Shown here: in pieces, positions 62,502 through 64,000 of the stretch | Layout of the letters: each line of letters begins with the position of its first letter | Position numbering within the stretch: position 1 is the first letter of the stretch | Made by a program: the position numbers and the translations under genes | Notes under the pieces: generated by a model | Seen by the model: only the letters and a program-made list of their open reading frames with translations | Database searches by the model: none | What the model was told of the DNA's origin: nothing | Assembly: GCA_002151545.1 (NCBI GenBank) | Contig: CP021237.1 | Coordinates: 4,154,001-4,218,000 of the forward strand | Length of the DNA stretch: 64,000 bases | Direction: 5' to 3' | Source of the DNA: Sphingobacteriaceae bacterium GW460-11-11-14-LB5 | Lineage (GTDB): Bacteria; Bacteroidota; Bacteroidia; Sphingobacteriales; Sphingobacteriaceae

Positions 62502-62720
62502 TTATTTGTATCTATAAGTAATGCGTCCTTTTGTTAAATCATAAGGAGACATTTCCAATTTAACTTTATCCCCAGGAAGAATCTTGATGTAGTGCATCCT
62601 CATCTTTCCTGAAATGTGCGCAATAATCTCATGCCCGTTCTCGAGTTCAACTCTGAACATCGCATTGGATAATGCTTCTCTTATTACTCCGTCTTGTTCA
62701 ATTGAGGCTTGTTTAGCCAT
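62502..62720 (-). CDS. infA: Translation initiation factor IF-1
   Basis: A 72-residue single S1/OB-fold protein. GVIREALSNAMFRVELENGH and IKILPGDKVKLEMSPYDLTK match IF-1 exactly. It sits between map and rpmJ. Confidence 0.97.
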   Translation of the reverse strand: MAKQASIEQDGVIREALSNAMFRVELENGHEIIAHISGKMRMHYIKILPGDKVKLEMSPYDLTKGRITYRYK

Positions 62721-62791
62721 ATTTTATTGATTGTTACTTAATTAGCTGCTTCTAAACAGGGTTGCAAAATTAAATAAAAAATTTTAATTAT

Positions 62792-63577
62792 TTATTTTTT
62801 TTGTTGTAAAACTTCTTCTATTATAGAAAACGTTGATAAAACATCTGCTTTGCCCTTTTTTACAGCTACTGTGTGTTCAAAATGTGCCGATGGTTTATTG
62901 TCTTTACTGGTTACCGTCCATCCATCGTTATGGAATTTAACACCGGCTACGCCTGCATTGATCATGGGTTCTATCGCAATGACCATTCCTTCTTCAAGTT
63001 TTGGCCCTGCACCACGTTTCCCATAATTCGGAACTTCTGGTTTCTCGTGAAGTTTTACACCAACACCATGTCCTACAAGCTCTCTTACTACCCCAAATCC
63101 ATTAGCTTCTGCATATTGTTGAACTGCGAAACCGATATCACCGATACGCATACCCACAACCGCTTTTTCTATACCCAGTTCCAGGCAACGTTTGGTAACC
63201 TCAACCAATTTCTGTTTTTCGGCATCAATTTCCCCGATGGAGAAAGTATAGGCCGAATCGCCAAAATAATTGTTTTTAATTACGCCACAATCAACTGAAA
63301 TCAAGTCGCCTTCCTTGATGATGTATTCGCTTGGAAAACCATGAACAACCTGCTCATTTGGCGAAATACATAAAGAATTTGGGAAACCATTATAGTTTAA
63401 AAATGCCGGAATCGCTCCGTGGTCACTTATAAACTCATAGGCTAGTTTATCTAACTGGATAGTAGTCATGCCTGCTTTTATCACCTTAGCCACTTCGGCC
63501 AAAGTTTTAGAAACAAGCATGGAACTTTCTCTTATTAACTCGATCTCCTCAAGAGATTTGTAATAAATTTTAGACAT
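62792..63577 (-). CDS. map: Methionine aminopeptidase, type I
   Basis: A 261-residue enzyme that removes the initiator methionine. Metal/active-site pieces are VNGF-region NYNGFPNSLCISPNEQVVHG, ISVDCGVIKNNYFGDSAYTF, VGHGVGVKLHEKPEVPNYG and MVIAIEPMI. It is eight bases downstream of the secY stop. No zinc-binding N-terminal extension is present. Confidence 0.96.
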   Translation of the reverse strand: MSKIYYKSLEEIELIRESSMLVSKTLAEVAKVIKAGMTTIQLDKLAYEFISDHGAIPAFLNYNGFPNSLCISPNEQVVHGFPSEYIIKEGDLISVDCGVIKNNYFGDSAYTFSIGEIDAEKQKLVEVTKRCLELGIEKAVVGMRIGDIGFAVQQYAEANGFGVVRELVGHGVGVKLHEKPEVPNYGKRGAGPKLEEGMVIAIEPMINAGVAGVKFHNDGWTVTSKDNKPSAHFEHTVAVKKGKADVLSTFSIIEEVLQQKK

Positions 63578-63585
63578 CCGTTACA

Positions 63586-64000
63586 CTACAACGCTGCGTT
63601 GCTACTTGCAGCAGGAACACCTGTTCTGCCAGTAACTCTACCCGTTTTCATCAAACCATCATAATGGCGCATCAATAAATAACTTTCGATCTGCTGTAAA
63701 GTATCCAATACAACACCAACCAAAATCAATAAAGAAGTACCACCGAAGAAGTGCGCAAACTCTTGTTTAATGCCGAACTTAACCGCTAACGAAGGTAAAA
63801 TAGCAATGATCGCTAAAAATACCGCACCTGGGAAAGTGATTTTAGAAATTACATCATCAATAAAAGTTGATGTTGCAAAACCCGGTTTAACACCTGGGAT
63901 AAAACCACCATTTTTCTTCATATCGTCACTCATTTGAGTTGGATTAACTGTAATTGCAGTATAGAAGAAAGTAAATGCGATAATTAAAAATGCGAACGTT
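63586..64000 (-). CDS. secY: Protein translocase subunit SecY, partial (N-terminus beyond window)
   Basis: The C-terminal roughly 138 residues of SecY. The frame is open to the window edge (TFAFLIIAFTFFYTAITVNP then TQMSDDMKKNGGFIPGVKPG), and contains the last transmembrane helices (ILVGVVLDTLQQIESYLLMR) with the tail after that. The apparent start at Met (63933) is internal. It is the classic gene before map/infA in the ribosomal cluster. Confidence 0.95.
   Translation of the reverse strand, partial: TFAFLIIAFTFFYTAITVNPTQMSDDMKKNGGFIPGVKPGFATSTFIDDVISKITFPGAVFLAIIAILPSLAVKFGIKQEFAHFFGGTSLLILVGVVLDTLQQIESYLLMRHYDGLMKTGRVTGRTGVPAASSNAAL

Overview
The window looks like a chromosomal segment of a Bacteroidota member close to Pedobacter (Sphingobacteriaceae). 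This is inferred from AT-rich DNA, Bacteroidota-type protein families (LytS/LytTR pairs, secreted proteins ending their signal peptide in KAQ/SAQ/TAQ-like sites, GMC oxidoreductase plus gluconate-dehydrogenase-subunit-3 pairs), a TAnnTTTG-type promoter before the P5C dehydrogenase gene, and an L17 protein with an acidic/Ala-rich tail. No rRNA, tRNA, CRISPR array, prophage or intact insertion sequence was seen.

Layout. 1-3.0 kb: purine nucleoside phosphorylase (cut by the window edge), lpxK, and a membrane fatty acid hydroxylase/sterol desaturase family protein. 3.5-8.9 kb: a tightly packed seven-gene plus-strand operon built around a type III polyketide synthase (FAD oxidoreductase, methyltransferase, PKS, hot-dog dehydratase, ketosynthase, acyl carrier protein, phosphopantetheinyl transferase); it probably makes a modified alkyl-resorcinol, alkyl-pyrone or related phenolic lipid from a dedicated ACP-bound starter. 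9.0-18.6 kb: a bacteriocin-like locus. On the minus strand it has two separate pairs of short double-glycine-leader peptides, a C39 peptidase/ABC exporter, an HlyD adaptor, a CPBP membrane protein and a small HTH regulator. Divergently, on the plus strand, there is a fifth GG-leader peptide, an S41 protease, and a LytS-type kinase with a LytTR regulator.

18.8-32.8 kb: mainly metabolic and housekeeping genes: P5C dehydrogenase, a sulfatase, a carbonic anhydrase/SulP transporter pair, an acyl-CoA carboxylase beta subunit, MFS and GNAT proteins, an M42 peptidase, a PAS-only protein and exonuclease III. 33.2-38.4 kb: an ECF sigma factor, a NarL-type regulator, a PAS histidine kinase, an exported Gfo/Idh/MocA-like protein, an HTH protein and a DUF1801 protein. 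38.6-58.8 kb: an S9 peptidase, CbpA/CbpM-like chaperones, a HerA-like ATPase, a sugar kinase/nucleotidyltransferase pair, dnaK with a sigma-54-like promoter, an L,D-transpeptidase, a methyltransferase, a GMC dehydrogenase pair and a large exported glycoside-hydrolase-like protein. 59.0-64.0 kb: the minus-strand alpha-operon end of the ribosomal protein cluster (secY, map, infA, rpmJ, rpsM, rpsK, rpsD, rpoA, rplQ).

Intergenic space is rich in several families of short palindromic or low-complexity repeats, including a nearly identical 150-bp direct repeat near 25.4-25.9 kb. The most unusual region is the GG-peptide locus at 9-18.6 kb, where the first gene of each peptide pair shares both its leader and a conserved upstream DNA/RNA element; the most elaborate biosynthetic unit is the type III PKS operon.
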